NCBI GenBank assembly: GCA_016718825.1
Contig: JADKCL010000022.1
Span: forward strand, 62,001-126,000
Length of the DNA: 64,000 nt
Reading direction: 5' to 3'
Origin: Bacteroidota bacterium
Lineage (GTDB): Bacteria; Bacteroidota; Bacteroidia; J057; JADKCL01
Position numbers and translations under genes: made by a program. Each line of letters starts with the position of its first letter. Within the stretch, counting starts at the first letter, position 1. Below, piece after piece: positions 35,560 through 44,312 of the stretch. The notes under the pieces are model-generated. The model was not told the DNA's origin. It searched no databases and was given only the letters and a program-made list of their open reading frames with translations.

Positions 35560-36918
35560 TCAATCCGGAATCCAGTCTAGCTCCGTCTGTTTGATTGTGA
35601 ATTCCCAAACCAAGGTTCCCGAGGCATCCCAGGTGGACAATTTGCAGGTACGCGCACCTTCTGTGCCGGAAATCCTGACTGTACCAAAGTTGTGACCCAC
35701 AAATTTAGTTCCGGGGACCCGCATTGGAGGGGCAAATTCGGGGTCATCGGGCTTGTTCACACGCTTTCGCAAGGGACTCGTGAGCGGGGAACTTGTAAAA
35801 TCATAGAGTGGATACAACCCGTCCTGCGTCAACTTGCAGAGTTCTGTGAAGTGCCGGTCGCCCGAAAGGAAAACCACTCCGGTGATCTTATTGGCCTTGA
35901 TAAAATCGAACAGCACTTGCCGTTCAGGAAATTTGGACCAGGTTTCTTTCTGATTGGCCTCGCTCAATACTTGGCTACCCAACGCAATGAATTTGAATGG
36001 GGCTGTGCTTGCAAGCAACTTTTCTTGCAACCAGCCCATTTGCTCGGTGCCAAGCACTTGTTTGTGATCTTCAGACTCCCGAAACCACCGGTCATCGAGC
36101 ATAAAAAAACTTGCATCCTGATAGTCAAAATGCGTGTAAGTACCCGCTGAGCCATTCCCGAAGTAGGGATTCGGCCAAAAATCCTTGAAGCAGCCCATGG
36201 TTGCCCCCTTGTTTTCAAAATCGCCCTCCGCATTGTCAGGACCGTAGTCATGGTCGTCGAGCATGGCCAAGTTGGGTCGCGTAGCAAGAAAATCGTTGAT
36301 ATGCGGGTCCAAACGTGCCTTGGTGTACTTTTCATACATCCGCCTGTCGCTGTTCCATTCGCCGTTGAGCAAATAGACATTGTCCCCCAGCCAAATCATG
36401 AAGTCTGTCGGATGGTCGCGCATCGCATCAAAAATGTCGGTGAATTGCCCCGGCTTCACCAAACGCATTGCACCCACACCATAAAAAGCACAGGACCCGA
36501 CCATAAAAGACCATTCCGGCTGAACGGTTGCTGCGGCGGTTTTGATCGGAAAAGGCGCAGAAAGTCGGGTTCCATTCGCCCAAAGTTCAGCTTCGACCGT
36601 TGTTCCCGGCTCCAATCCGACCACTTCGAATGTCACTGGAATCCTTCCATTCCAACCTTTTTGCTCCTTTGCACTGAACTTATACACAGCGTTCGCAACC
36701 CGTAATTCGACTTCATCGGCATCCTTTACCATGGCCCAAACCTTGGCAGAGGTAGGAGCAATCGCACCTTGCATCGGTTTTCCGAGCATTTTGGGAACCT
36801 GCGAATAGGCCTGTATCGCAAAAAACAGCCCAAAAGTCGTCATCAACCCCAAAAGGCCGGGGTAACCCAACGGACCCCGTCGTGAATCCGAGAATAATGC
36901 AAGTTTCAAAGCCTTCAT
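35560..36918 (-). CDS. PhoD-like alkaline phosphatase family protein
   Basis: About 452 residues. The ATG at 36918 is chosen over 36936. A long N-terminus with a membrane helix (GLLGLMTTFGLFFAIQAYSQ) may act as an export signal; Tat twin arginines (SDSRRGPLG) precede it, but the context is not canonical. The N-terminal Ig-like domain carries GAIAPTSAKVWAMV. The metallophosphatase core shows FMVGSCAF, FMIWLGDNVYLL, AMLDDHDYGPDN and VFLSGDRHFTELCKL, the metal-binding motifs of PhoD/purple-phosphatase-type enzymes. Inferred: a secreted or periplasmic phosphomono- or diesterase that uses Ca/Fe, linked to phosphate supply. Confidence 0.9.
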   Translation of the reverse strand: MKALKLALFSDSRRGPLGYPGLLGLMTTFGLFFAIQAYSQVPKMLGKPMQGAIAPTSAKVWAMVKDADEVELRVANAVYKFSAKEQKGWNGRIPVTFEVVGLEPGTTVEAELWANGTRLSAPFPIKTAAATVQPEWSFMVGSCAFYGVGAMRLVKPGQFTDIFDAMRDHPTDFMIWLGDNVYLLNGEWNSDRRMYEKYTKARLDPHINDFLATRPNLAMLDDHDYGPDNAEGDFENKGATMGCFKDFWPNPYFGNGSAGTYTHFDYQDASFFMLDDRWFRESEDHKQVLGTEQMGWLQEKLLASTAPFKFIALGSQVLSEANQKETWSKFPERQVLFDFIKANKITGVVFLSGDRHFTELCKLTQDGLYPLYDFTSSPLTSPLRKRVNKPDDPEFAPPMRVPGTKFVGHNFGTVRISGTEGARTCKLSTWDASGTLVWEFTIKQTELDWIPD

Positions 36919-37062
36919 CGTGCGAATGTGGATCAAATATTTTGGCGAAGATCGCTCAAATGGCTATTTTTCCAATGGTTATCGGTATCGTATCTCTGCA
37001 CTTTCGCAAAAAATCCAACGAGGATGGTTTGGAAAGGCCTTCGGAATTAGATTCTCATTGAA

Positions 37063-39138
37063 ATGGTTACTCGGATCGCAGTTTGGCTGATGTTCGCGTG
37101 TGCGTTCTGTTTGAGCGTACCTGCCCAAATTCCTGTGTTTATCAACGAAATCCACTATGACAATACCGGTGCCGATGTCGGCGAAGGGGTGGAAATTGCA
37201 GGTCCGGCGGGAACCAACCTCGCTTGTTTCCGCATTTACCTTTACAATGGAGCTGTTCCCGGCGCAGCGGTTGTGTACGATTCGGTAATGCTCTCGGGCA
37301 TCATCCCCGATCAGTGCAACGGTTTTGGCACATTGAATTTTCCGGTGAATTTGCCAGCGCAGATCCAAAATGGCAGCAATGACGGCATGGCATTGGTTTA
37401 CAACCCTTTGTTTCCCGGATGCGGTCTCCCGGGCTTGCCTTACGTGGTGCAATTGTTGAGTTACGAAGGGGTCTTTACGGCGGCAAGCGGACCGGCTATC
37501 GGGATGACTTCGACCGATATCGGCGTCAATGAGGCTTCTACCACGGCAGTGGGACTTTCTCTCCAACTTACTGGAGCAGGCGTGCTCTATTCGGATTTCA
37601 CTTGGGCGACGATCGGTGCGGCAACGCCAGGCGCCTTGAACAACGGCCAAACATTTGGCGGAACCGCTTGCGGAACCGGGCCTGTGATTCCAACCCGCCT
37701 GAACTTTGCATTAACGCCATCAGGCTGCAATCTTCCCGGCGGTACCTTTTCAATACAAGTTTGTGCCACCAACAACACCGGATTTACCGCGATCAGCTAC
37801 AACAATCCGATCACGATCAGCTTGATAGCTGGGCCAGGTGTACTTTCCGGCACGACCACACAAGCAGCAGCATTTGGATGCGCAACATTCGCTGGACTTT
37901 CACTGAGCGCTGCAGGTACCTATCAATTCCGCGCAACAGACGGCATTTTGATTGACGATACTTCCGCATTTGTCTATATATCACCGACTTGCGCAACCTG
38001 CCCCAACCTGAATGCGGTGCTCGTAGATGCCTGTGGCGCGCAGGAAGGGCGCAATGAAATTCTGTTTTTCAACTCAGGAGACTTTGCCATTCCCGCGGAT
38101 CCCAACATGTTTTCCGTGAATTATGGCTCCGGCAATCCGCCCGCGACGGGCTACCTCAACAGCATGGCCTCCAATCAGCCTTTTGTGGATGCGCTCAACC
38201 TGGCCGCAGGCTGCAATCTGTTTCACGATGCCCTCAGCAATTCGCCGATTCCCCCGAATACCAACTTCATCGTCATGAGCTATACCCCGCTCACTACCTA
38301 TAATTTCAGTGCATGGTGCTCGCTGGGTTCGGTTTATGTGTTGTTCAGCAACGATCCGGATTGGGATACGACGAGTGGTAACTGGAAGAATTGCCTGGAT
38401 TGCGGACTAGGCGGAAATGGGCTGGATCCGCGGTACTTCCGCACCGACTTTTCCGGCCTTGCAGGTGGCCCGACTTGCGATTTCACCTATAACTATACCC
38501 CCTGTTCAGATTTGCTCTGCATGGGCAATGGCGATGGGATTGATTTTGGCTATGGCGGCGGCACACCGACGGCAACTTGGAATGAATGCACACCCACCAA
38601 TGTACTTGCGGCAACGTACGGGCGCAACCTGCAAGCGCGACGCGTAGAAAAGGACGTGTATTTGGATTGGCAAACGCTTACCGAATCCAATTCAGCGCAG
38701 TTCAGGCTGGAACGCGCCGCAAAACCCACAGGCCCATTTTCGGAGATCGGCGTTGTAGCTGCAGCAGGCGTATCTTCTGAACCTCTTAACTACCAGTGGA
38801 TTGATCGTGACGTTTCCCGGCAACAAATCTGGTATCGTTTGACAGAAGTCGATGCAAATGGCCAATCCACCGTTTCAGAGGTCGTTTTGGTAACAGGATT
38901 GCCTGATTTGGGCGCCCTCGAAATCGCCACAGAAGGCAGAACATTCACCTTTGACATTCAAGGGAACGGTGCCGTTCGGTTGGATCTCTTTGACATCACC
39001 GGCCGACAGGTCAGGCAACGCACGGGGGTCGCAGGTCGCTACCCATTGGACCTTTCAGATCTGGACGAAGGCGTCTATTGTTACCGGATTTTGGTCGGGA
39101 TCAAGGCCTATTCTGGCAAAATCGCCATCACGCGATAG
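37063..39138 (+). CDS. Lamin-tail-like secreted protein with T9SS type A sorting domain
   Basis: A 691-residue protein with signal peptide MVTRIAVWLMFACAFCLSVP. Residues ~22-190 (VFINEIHYDNTGADVGEGVE) match a lamin-tail domain, known as a DNA- or surface-binding module in extracellular nucleases. A middle part repeats the pattern with NLNAVLVDACGAQEGRNEIL and FSNDPDWDTTSGNW. After a fibronectin-like segment (VYLDWQTLTESNSAQFRLER) the protein ends with a T9SS type A domain (LDLFDITGRQVRQRTGV, EGVYCYRIL). No nuclease motif is seen, so it is a binding or structural surface protein. Convergent with the DUF6787 gene. Confidence 0.88.
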   Translation: MVTRIAVWLMFACAFCLSVPAQIPVFINEIHYDNTGADVGEGVEIAGPAGTNLACFRIYLYNGAVPGAAVVYDSVMLSGIIPDQCNGFGTLNFPVNLPAQIQNGSNDGMALVYNPLFPGCGLPGLPYVVQLLSYEGVFTAASGPAIGMTSTDIGVNEASTTAVGLSLQLTGAGVLYSDFTWATIGAATPGALNNGQTFGGTACGTGPVIPTRLNFALTPSGCNLPGGTFSIQVCATNNTGFTAISYNNPITISLIAGPGVLSGTTTQAAAFGCATFAGLSLSAAGTYQFRATDGILIDDTSAFVYISPTCATCPNLNAVLVDACGAQEGRNEILFFNSGDFAIPADPNMFSVNYGSGNPPATGYLNSMASNQPFVDALNLAAGCNLFHDALSNSPIPPNTNFIVMSYTPLTTYNFSAWCSLGSVYVLFSNDPDWDTTSGNWKNCLDCGLGGNGLDPRYFRTDFSGLAGGPTCDFTYNYTPCSDLLCMGNGDGIDFGYGGGTPTATWNECTPTNVLAATYGRNLQARRVEKDVYLDWQTLTESNSAQFRLERAAKPTGPFSEIGVVAAAGVSSEPLNYQWIDRDVSRQQIWYRLTEVDANGQSTVSEVVLVTGLPDLGALEIATEGRTFTFDIQGNGAVRLDLFDITGRQVRQRTGVAGRYPLDLSDLDEGVYCYRILVGIKAYSGKIAITR

Positions 39139-39141
39139 GCT

Positions 39142-39432
39142 TCAAGGCTTTCTGCGCGTCCAACCGGTCATTTTGCGCCATGTGCGCCTCTGTTTTTCCC
39201 GGAAGTAGGTGAATTTTCCGAAAAGAAAGGCGAAACAAAGGAGCAGCACATTGTAAACAGGCAACAATGCCACAATCCAAAGCAGCCAATAGGCCAAGGA
39301 AAAGCGCTCGACCTCCAACCATTCAGTGAGTAACCGCCCAATACGGGCTACGCTCAACCCTGTACAGCTGAATACCAGCAATACCAAGATCACGTGCACC
39401 ACTTTGTTTTGGGACCAAGCCTTCCAACTCAT
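39142..39432 (-). CDS. DUF6787-like small membrane protein
   Basis: A 96-residue protein with two hydrophobic helices (VVHVILVLLVFSCTGLSVA; LLWIVALLPVYNVLLLCFAF) and a basic, Arg/Lys-rich tail (REKQRRTWRKMTGWTRRKP). The motif VFSCTG in the first helix and LPVYNVLLL-FLFGKF in the second agree with DUF6787, a family restricted largely to Bacteroidota. No role is known. Its start overlaps the stop of the upstream zinc-ribbon gene by four bases (ATGA), so the two are co-expressed. Confidence 0.8.
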   Translation of the reverse strand: MSWKAWSQNKVVHVILVLLVFSCTGLSVARIGRLLTEWLEVERFSLAYWLLWIVALLPVYNVLLLCFAFLFGKFTYFREKQRRTWRKMTGWTRRKP

Positions 39433-39968
39433 CCGGCAGAGATTTGGTCCATTTTCAACTTCGTTTTTTTCAGGTCATTGCCAGCTTTCAGGGCCACCAT
39501 CAGCCAAACGACAGCCGGCAATGCCAGTAATCCCACGATCATCAACGGCATTTTGAACAAGGCTGCGACGATGGGGAACACCACCAAAACGATCAAAAAC
39601 ATCCAATTGGCTTTTACGGTGCGTTGCAGCAGCTTGAGTTTGAACGGAAGCAAAGCTTCCAGGACATTGTCGAGGTAGGCCGGCATGCCGGGCAAGAAAT
39701 GGAATTTCCGCAAGGCGCGGTAAAATTCCCAGGCCTTGTCGACCGGTTCATAAGGATTGCCCTTGCGAGGGCCAGGCTGCTCCAATTCCACAAGAATGGC
39801 TTCCATTTGGGCGACATTGGCGACGACAAGGTCGAGTTCCGCCTCATCAACATTCGTGTATAGACGCTGCTTGCATTGCGCGCACGCAAACCGCAAGCTG
39901 TCTTGTGTGGCATGGCAGCTGCCGCAATCCACCCGAAATGATTTTTTCCTGCTTTTTGGGGATTTCAT
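39429..39968 (-). CDS. Zinc-ribbon membrane protein of unknown function
   Basis: A 179-residue protein. The N-terminus carries two CxxC pairs (Cys15, Cys18, Cys29, Cys32: DCGSCHA and ACAQCKQ), a zinc-ribbon arrangement. Residues ~60-105 are a helical soluble region (AWEFYRALRKFHFLPGMPAY), and two membrane helices follow (WMFLIVLVVFPIVAALF; LMIVGLLALPAVVWLMVAL). Inferred: a membrane-bound sensor or adaptor. It overlaps the DUF6787-like gene by ATGA. Confidence 0.72.
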   Translation of the reverse strand: MKSPKSRKKSFRVDCGSCHATQDSLRFACAQCKQRLYTNVDEAELDLVVANVAQMEAILVELEQPGPRKGNPYEPVDKAWEFYRALRKFHFLPGMPAYLDNVLEALLPFKLKLLQRTVKANWMFLIVLVVFPIVAALFKMPLMIVGLLALPAVVWLMVALKAGNDLKKTKLKMDQISAG

Positions 39969-40045
39969 GGTAATCTAAGCCTTGGCAAGATAGCAGCTTT
40001 TTAGAAGTCCACAGAAAAACCCTTGCAAGTGCCTGATTGTTTCAT

Positions 40046-41014
40046 TCAAGGGAGTTTTGCGAGCTGACTTGTAAGCCAATCGCTGAGGTTTCGTGCGCCT
40101 TGCATGTTCAGGTGGCTGTGATCCATGTGCAACTTAGCATTCCCGAAAACAGAGTCCGGCGGAATCCAAACAGGTCCGAATTCCTTGAAAAAAGCCATTT
40201 CTTGAGGCGCGTTTGTCGGTGTGCCGTATTCGGGGAGGTAGAGAAAGATGATTTCTGCGCCATTTTGCTTGCAAAGTTCGGCCACCTGACGGAAATAGTA
40301 TTTGGTCGGTCGCGTTGCGGCATCGTAGATCCACCGCGCGATTCCTTGGGGAAGCTGGGGTTTCAAGGCGGTTTGCCTTTTTCCCTTCACCTTTGCCATC
40401 TCAATCGAATCAGCGACCATGTCATTGGCGACCACCATAAAACTGTGGAGGCTGTCATTGAGAAAGTCTTCGAATTTTCGTTCGATTCCCAGGAAATGCT
40501 CCCGTTGATAGACCAGTCGGTTCCAGCCAAGTTGTGAGATGTCAGCCCAATAGTCGCTGTTGGCCCAAAGCGGGGCACCGAAAACGTCCGTTGAGGTTGC
40601 CATATAAGGAAAGTGAAAATGACTGTTTTTGGCCATCTCTGTGCTCACCTCCACAATCAGGTATTTTGGCTTTTTGTGTGCGAAGATATCCTTGGTAATC
40701 AGCCAATGCAGATTTTCACCCAATCGACATACCCCGAAGTTGGCGATTTGCATGTCGCGGCCAAACTCCGTTTTGACCCGATGCTGCAACAACGAATCAT
40801 TGACATCACACATGGTTTTGGAAGTGCCCACAAAGGCAACATCCACCGGCATTTTGGACTCGTAAAGCCTCCGGTACATCCATCCGCCCGTGCGGCAATC
40901 CTTTTGGATCATGTTGTAGGAATAGGCCTTTTCCGGTTCCGAAGCCAATAACCAAGTCAGCACCCCCAAAAATGGCAGCCCGAAAAGCAGGATATTTCGG
41001 ATGAATTTGCGCAT
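40046..41014 (-). CDS. SGNH hydrolase-like protein (DltD/AlgX-type partner of MBOAT)
   Basis: About 322 residues from the ATG at 41014, which overlaps the MBOAT stop by one base. The N-terminal helix FIRNILLFGLPFLGVLTWLL anchors the protein in the membrane. The exported domain shows DVAFVGTSKTMCDVNDSLL (the GxSxT-type nucleophile block), IIFLYLPEYGTP, and KLHMDHSHLNMQGARNLSDW with the D-x-x-H pair of SGNH enzymes. Known: DltD- and AlgX/AlgJ-like proteins work with MBOAT acyltransferases on extracellular acyl transfer. Inferred: it moves acyl groups to an envelope polymer. The frame upstream to 41101 is rejected because it overlaps the MBOAT gene. Confidence 0.82.
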   Translation of the reverse strand: MRKFIRNILLFGLPFLGVLTWLLASEPEKAYSYNMIQKDCRTGGWMYRRLYESKMPVDVAFVGTSKTMCDVNDSLLQHRVKTEFGRDMQIANFGVCRLGENLHWLITKDIFAHKKPKYLIVEVSTEMAKNSHFHFPYMATSTDVFGAPLWANSDYWADISQLGWNRLVYQREHFLGIERKFEDFLNDSLHSFMVVANDMVADSIEMAKVKGKRQTALKPQLPQGIARWIYDAATRPTKYYFRQVAELCKQNGAEIIFLYLPEYGTPTNAPQEMAFFKEFGPVWIPPDSVFGNAKLHMDHSHLNMQGARNLSDWLTSQLAKLP

Positions 41015-42462
41015 CAAAACTGAAAATAGATAAACTGTTGCGGGGTGCCGTAGGCACCCAAAACCAGCAGCCAGACAATCAATCCGTAATAAAAGCTCCA
41101 ACGAATGAATTTCGGCATGCGCGCGAACCGGTCATCGATTCGGGTGAAGTCAAAAAGGGCATCCGTGACAAACAGAAAGCCAATCAGCAAGGAAAAATAA
41201 AACATCACCCAGCCCACAGGCCAAACCGTTGAAAGGTCTGCGGTGATACCTTCAAACATTAAATTCGAAGGGAAATTCAAATTCCCGAGCCCCTGAAACA
41301 TGCGCTTCAAAGTCGGCAAATCGCCTGCCCGGAAAAAAATATAGCTCCCGAATGCAATGAAAATCGCGATCGGTTGCATGACCATCCGGGGAAAGCGTTC
41401 CGGAAGTTTGAACCAACGTTCGATGGTAAACCAGATTCCGTGGACCGCTCCCCAGAGTACATAAGTGATGGACGCACCATGCCAGAGCCCCGAAAGCAGG
41501 AACACAGCCATCACATTGGCCATTTGCCGCGCCTGACCTTTGCGGTTGCCCCCCAAAGAGACGTAGAGATAATCCCTGAACCAAGATGTCAGGGAAATAT
41601 GCCAGCGCTGCCAGAAATCCTGCAGGCTACGCGCAAAATAGGGTCTTTTGAAATTGTGATTCAGTTCAAATCCCAGCAACCTCGCGCATCCCATGGCGAT
41701 GTCGCTGTAACCGCTGAAGTCACAATACAGCTGAATTCCGAAGAAAAACACTGCCAAAGCCACGTCCAAGGCACCCACGGGGACCGTGCTGCCAAAAACG
41801 AAGTTGACATAGGGCGCCAAGGCGTCGGCGATCACGATTTTTTTGAATATTCCCCAGAGAATCAGCCGCAGCCCCACCACAGCCCACGGATAGTCAAACC
41901 TCCGCGGTGCCAACATTTGCGGCAAGAGATGCGAAGCCCGCTCAATCGGGCCGGCTACCAAGGGCGGAAAAAAGCTCACAAACGCAAAAAAGGCAATGGG
42001 ATCGCGCGTGGGCACGAGTTTGAGTCGATAAACGTCGATGGTATAACTCAGCGTCTGAAAAGTATAGAAGCTGATGCCCACGGGCAACAGGATTTTCAGC
42101 GTAGGCATGTCGGCATTGAATCCGAGGGTAACCAGCAGATTTTCGAGCCCTTCCGCAAAAAAGTCGAAGTATTTGAAGGTGCCCAGCATGCCCAAGTTCA
42201 TCAAAAGGCTTACCATCAGCACCCATTGCCGCTTTCGCTTGCCTTCGGTTTTACCTAGTTTCACCCCTACCCAATAGTCGACGGCAGTTGCTGTAAACAG
42301 TAACAGCAAAAAACGCCAATCCCACCAGCCGTAGAAGAAGTAGCCGCTCAGAATCAGGAAAACATTCTGTGCACGAAGCCCGCTTTTCCATTTGCCCATC
42401 CACCAGTAAAGCCCAAAGACCACCGGCAGAAACAAGGCAAAAACAAGCGAGTTGAAGAGCAT
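41014..42462 (-). CDS. MBOAT family membrane O-acyltransferase (AlgI/DltB-like)
   Basis: A 482-residue protein with about ten membrane helices. Seen: MLFNSLVFALFLPVVFGLYW at the N-terminus, SYFFYGWWDWRFLLLLF-like segment, LLPVGISFYTFQTLSYTIDV, FPPLVAGPIERA, the conserved Asn/His region LQDFWQRWHISLTSWFRDY and LLSGLWHGASITYVLWGAVH with the catalytic His. Known: AlgI/DltB/PatA-type MBOATs pass acyl groups from cytoplasmic donors across the membrane. Length and motifs fit this family. It is translationally coupled (TGATG) to the SGNH-like gene, the normal arrangement for polysaccharide O-acylation. The polymer is not known. Confidence 0.94.
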   Translation of the reverse strand: MLFNSLVFALFLPVVFGLYWWMGKWKSGLRAQNVFLILSGYFFYGWWDWRFLLLLFTATAVDYWVGVKLGKTEGKRKRQWVLMVSLLMNLGMLGTFKYFDFFAEGLENLLVTLGFNADMPTLKILLPVGISFYTFQTLSYTIDVYRLKLVPTRDPIAFFAFVSFFPPLVAGPIERASHLLPQMLAPRRFDYPWAVVGLRLILWGIFKKIVIADALAPYVNFVFGSTVPVGALDVALAVFFFGIQLYCDFSGYSDIAMGCARLLGFELNHNFKRPYFARSLQDFWQRWHISLTSWFRDYLYVSLGGNRKGQARQMANVMAVFLLSGLWHGASITYVLWGAVHGIWFTIERWFKLPERFPRMVMQPIAIFIAFGSYIFFRAGDLPTLKRMFQGLGNLNFPSNLMFEGITADLSTVWPVGWVMFYFSLLIGFLFVTDALFDFTRIDDRFARMPKFIRWSFYYGLIVWLLVLGAYGTPQQFIYFQF

Positions 42463-42572
42463 GGCCGAATTTAGCAGGGTTTGTTGAAATTACAGGCTTG
42501 GGCATGGATTTGATGCGGACAAGCTGGGTGCAAGGTCTCTTCGACCTTCAAAATCCTTATCTTGCCGGCACG

Positions 42573-43778
42573 ATGCGCATCGCTGTCCTCTCCGATCCCA
42601 ACAATTTCCATACCCAGAAATGGGTCAAGGCGCTCCAAAAGGCAGGTGCAGAGGTGGTCGTGATGAGTTTTGACCCTTCGAATGCGACCGAATTTGAAGC
42701 GATTCAGTTGAAACCGCCGGTCGGGCGGGGCAAGGGCTACAGCTACTTGGATTACCTGCGCGGCGGCAATGTGCTCGCAATGGCGCTCAAGGAACATCGC
42801 ATTGATGTATTGAATCCGCTGAATGTGACCCCGTTTGGGGTTTGGGCGATGCAATCAGCGTTCCATCCTGTTGTTGCCTGCGCCTTTGGGGCAGACATCC
42901 TCGAGTATCCGCCTGACTATCATCGATCCAACGCAGCACAAGGACGAAGCTGGGATGCACTTACCCACAAAAGCACGCGCATTGAAAGGTGGAAATCGAG
43001 GCTCAAATACCGCTTCTACCGCAAGAAGGTAGCCCAAGCACTTCAAAACGCTGATTGGGTGACCGGCGACAACCAATATTTGGTGGATTGCATGGCCGAA
43101 TGGTTTGCCGTTCCCCGCACAAAAATGGAGGTGTTGCGCTGGGGGGTGGAACCGGAATTGTTTGAAGTGAGCGAAGCGGAACTGCAAAAAACGCGCGCGT
43201 TGTTCAGTATTCAGCCGCTTCAAAAGGTCGTTTTGAGTCCACGAGGCCTGAAACCGATTTACCAAGCAGATATTATTCTGGAGAGTTTTGCAAGATTGTT
43301 GGAGCAGGGACATCAAGACACCGTTTTTATCATGCTCGGTGCGGGATATGCGGTCTCGCCAGAAGTAAGCATTCGCGCAGAAAAACTGGCTAAATCCTAT
43401 CCCAATTTCAGGTATGTCAAGACTGCCCTTCCGCGGGAAACGATGCATGCTTTGTGGCGACTTACTGACGTTTTTGTCTCTGCACCTGTCTATGACGGCT
43501 ACTCGGCGGCCTTGGCTGAAGGTCGATATGTCGGCGCTATTCCCGTCGTCAACGACATTCCAGCGCACCGCGAATTGATTTTACACGGGCAGAATGGTTG
43601 GATTTGTCATCCATTTACGGCCGACAAACTTCACCATGATCTTGAACATTTGCTTCAACATACGGCAGAATTCCATTCAACCTTCGCACAGACAAACCGG
43701 GAATGGATCTTGCAACACTCCCTCATGGAAACCAATGCCAGACGATTTCTTGAAATCGTTTCCCTGCGTTGCTTATGA
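42573..43778 (+). CDS. Family 4 glycosyltransferase
   Basis: About 401 residues from the ATG at 42573 (MRIAVLSDPNNFHTQKWVKA); the earlier ATG at 42498 adds an unlikely leader. GT-B features: N-terminal nucleotide-fold beginning with FHTQKWVKALQKAGAEVVVM, and a C-terminal donor-binding domain with VVLSPRGLKPIYQADIILES, VFIMLGAGYAVSPEVSI, and the acidic-rich loop APVYDGYSAALAEGRYVGAI followed by PVVNDIPAHRELILHGQNGW. Known: GT4 retaining transferases use NDP-sugars or phospho-sugars. Inferred: glycan assembly on the cytoplasmic side. It is divergent from the MBOAT gene, which also acts on envelope glycans. Confidence 0.93.
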   Translation: MRIAVLSDPNNFHTQKWVKALQKAGAEVVVMSFDPSNATEFEAIQLKPPVGRGKGYSYLDYLRGGNVLAMALKEHRIDVLNPLNVTPFGVWAMQSAFHPVVACAFGADILEYPPDYHRSNAAQGRSWDALTHKSTRIERWKSRLKYRFYRKKVAQALQNADWVTGDNQYLVDCMAEWFAVPRTKMEVLRWGVEPELFEVSEAELQKTRALFSIQPLQKVVLSPRGLKPIYQADIILESFARLLEQGHQDTVFIMLGAGYAVSPEVSIRAEKLAKSYPNFRYVKTALPRETMHALWRLTDVFVSAPVYDGYSAALAEGRYVGAIPVVNDIPAHRELILHGQNGWICHPFTADKLHHDLEHLLQHTAEFHSTFAQTNREWILQHSLMETNARRFLEIVSLRCL

Positions 43779-43968
43779 TTGTTCGCAGCCAACCAGGGTT
43801 ACTTAACATTTCGTAGGCTTGCCGTTAGTATTACTGACGATTTGTTGAATATTATTTTTTCTCCATTCAATACTTATTCCTAAATTGCTTTCCAATCAAT
43901 CAGTCAGTGTCTGGGGTACGACTCCGCGTAGGAACGCTTGTATAGGGGTATTTAGAAATTTTCAGCGC

Positions 43969-44253
43969 ATGAAACGATTTGGGCTTCCGATGCTATTGTC
44001 GGCTGGCTATGCCAGTCTTCTTTTTTTCATTTTTTCATCTGACTTCAGCAAGGAGCACTCCTTCTTGCTCGCACCAAAAGGAAAGGGTGTCACTGCCAAA
44101 CAAGCAGAAAGGCCGACCCGTGATTTTGAAACTTCGCTTTCCGCGCGGATTGCGACCCTTCAGCTGAACCAAGACAATGCCCCTTCAACACCTGAGGCGA
44201 GCTCCAACCCTGACCACCAATCCCCCGAAAGCGCTTCTGCCCCTCAGCACTAA
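43969..44253 (+). CDS. Small single-pass membrane protein of unknown function
   Basis: A 94-residue frame starting MKRFGLPMLLSAGYASLLFF: one N-terminal membrane helix and an exposed, low-complexity tail rich in Ser, Pro and charged residues (SSNPDHQSPESASAPQH). No family is recognised, so the gene is uncertain. It is supported by a terminator-like hairpin five bases past its stop; the frame could start upstream at 43885, but that leader has no known character. Confidence 0.45.
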   Translation: MKRFGLPMLLSAGYASLLFFIFSSDFSKEHSFLLAPKGKGVTAKQAERPTRDFETSLSARIATLQLNQDNAPSTPEASSNPDHQSPESASAPQH

Positions 44254-44257
44254 AATC

Positions 44258-44285
44258 GAAAGGCAGAACTTTCGTCCTGCCTTTC
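44258..44285. terminator. Bidirectional hairpin between convergent genes
   Basis: GAAAGGCAG (44258-44266) pairs perfectly with CTGCCTTTC (44277-44285) around a 10-base loop. It lies five bases past the small membrane protein stop and about 28 bases past the stop of the TonB receptor gene on the other strand. The T-tract is short on both sides. Confidence 0.6.
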
Positions 44286-44312
44286 CAATATTCCACAACT
44301 CCCGACTTTCTT

